33,100 bases of DNA from contig CANJLN010000011.1 in assembly GCA_947475175.1 (NCBI GenBank), forward strand, positions 1 through 33,100, written 5' to 3'. The first letter of the stretch is position 1. Each line of letters opens with the position of its first letter. The DNA is from Alphaproteobacteria bacterium. GTDB lineage: Bacteria; Pseudomonadota; Alphaproteobacteria; Paracaedibacterales; CAIULA01. The notes below the pieces were generated by a model. That model had not been told where the DNA came from and searched no databases. It saw only the letters and a program-made list of their open reading frames with translations. Positions 32,858 to 33,100 of this stretch are shown here, one piece after another. A program made the position numbers and the translations under genes.

Positions 32858-32936
32858 GTCATTCCCGCGAAGGCGGGAATCCAGAATATTTTTTCCTGGA
32901 TCCCCGACTCGGCACTTCGTGCCTCTCGAGGATGAC
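32858..32936. repeat. Family C composite repeat, copy 2
   Basis: 79 bases after era: a GTCATTCCCGCGAAGGCGGG half, then a CTGGATCCCCGACTCGG...CTCGAGGATGAC half around a T-rich spacer. It is the inverted counterpart of 24020-24097. The hairpin CCCGC-GAAG-GCGGG is perfect here, while copy 1 has one changed base. Confidence 0.9.
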
Positions 32937-33003
32937 ACCACATTTATTCAAAACAAATATAAACCATAGAGCTATACTTAATTGATGGGCTTTTTTCGAA
33001 AAT

Positions 33004-33032
33004 TTGACTTTTATTGATTCTTTTGATACTCT
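33004..33032 (+). promoter_or_regulatory. Possible promoter of a gene running off the right edge
   Basis: TTGACT (33004-33009), a 17-base spacer and TACTCT (33027-33032) match five and three of six positions. It fits a gene starting at 33062. Confidence 0.3.
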
Positions 33033-33061
33033 AACCAAGAGTAGAGTTGTTAAAGTGCCCC

Positions 33062-33100
33062 ATGAATCTCAAAATGACCCAAGAGAAACCCTCTGAAGTC
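33062..33100 (+). CDS. Possible start of a gene cut by the window edge
   Basis: An ATG at 33062 opens a frame (MNLKMTQEKPSEV) that stays open for 13 codons to the edge. No Shine-Dalgarno is visible. A promoter-like pair lies 30 bases upstream. Too short to identify. Confidence 0.25.
   Translation, partial: MNLKMTQEKPSEV

Overview
The window looks like a piece of chromosome from an AT-rich, probably intracellular alphaproteobacterium. The best guess is the Holosporales/Paracaedibacter-Odyssella type of protist symbiont, but I could not test this by search. The evidence is: alphaproteobacterial-type complex I genes; a MucR/Ros-family regulator; the miaB-phoH-ybeY-tlyC and lepB-rnc-era gene orders; many short palindromic repeats; and several secreted proteins without recognisable relatives.

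Layout. (1) 277-1770: a secreted protein with degenerate Sel1/TPR-like repeats. (2) 2117-9529: a seven-gene complex I block, nuoC-D-E-F-G-H-I, with a signal-peptide GMC flavoprotein attached 16 bases downstream. nuoA and nuoB are not before it and nuoJ-N are not after it, so complex I must be completed elsewhere or be incomplete. (3) 11627-12805 (minus): a membrane-anchored protein with a HEIIH metallopeptidase motif. (4) 12986-13157: an orphan plus-strand promoter, structured segment and intrinsic terminator, which I read as a candidate small RNA. (5) 13511-14683: an MscS channel, overlapping tail-to-tail with mutS. (6) 21085 down to 14580 (minus): miaB, phoH, ybeY, tlyC/corC, then mutS. (7) 21547-24919: three consecutive secreted proteins of unknown function separated by palindromic repeats. 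One carries a eukaryote-style IQ motif and the other two share a short module. (8) 25338-25829 (minus): mucR. (9) 26174 onward: a membrane-anchored methyltransferase-like protein, then rpsA-ihfB, accD-acpS-lepB-rnc-era.

How the genes fit together. The core blocks are respiration (nuo), translation, RNA and ribosome maturation (miaB, ybeY, phoH, rpsA, rnc, era), DNA repair and architecture (mutS, ihfB), lipid synthesis (accD, acpS) and protein export (lepB). The accessory genes are mostly exported proteins and sit among repeats.

The most unusual structure is a roughly 265-base composite palindrome between nuoC and nuoD (2768-3032). Its right arm contains the nuoD start codon and first codons. 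The transcript should fold into a three-way junction that buries nuoD's start in a 31-bp stem. The two hairpins inside it are themselves diverged inverted copies of each other. A different repeat family has invaded the translated 3' end of nuoE. Five repeat families (A to E in the feature list) are described.
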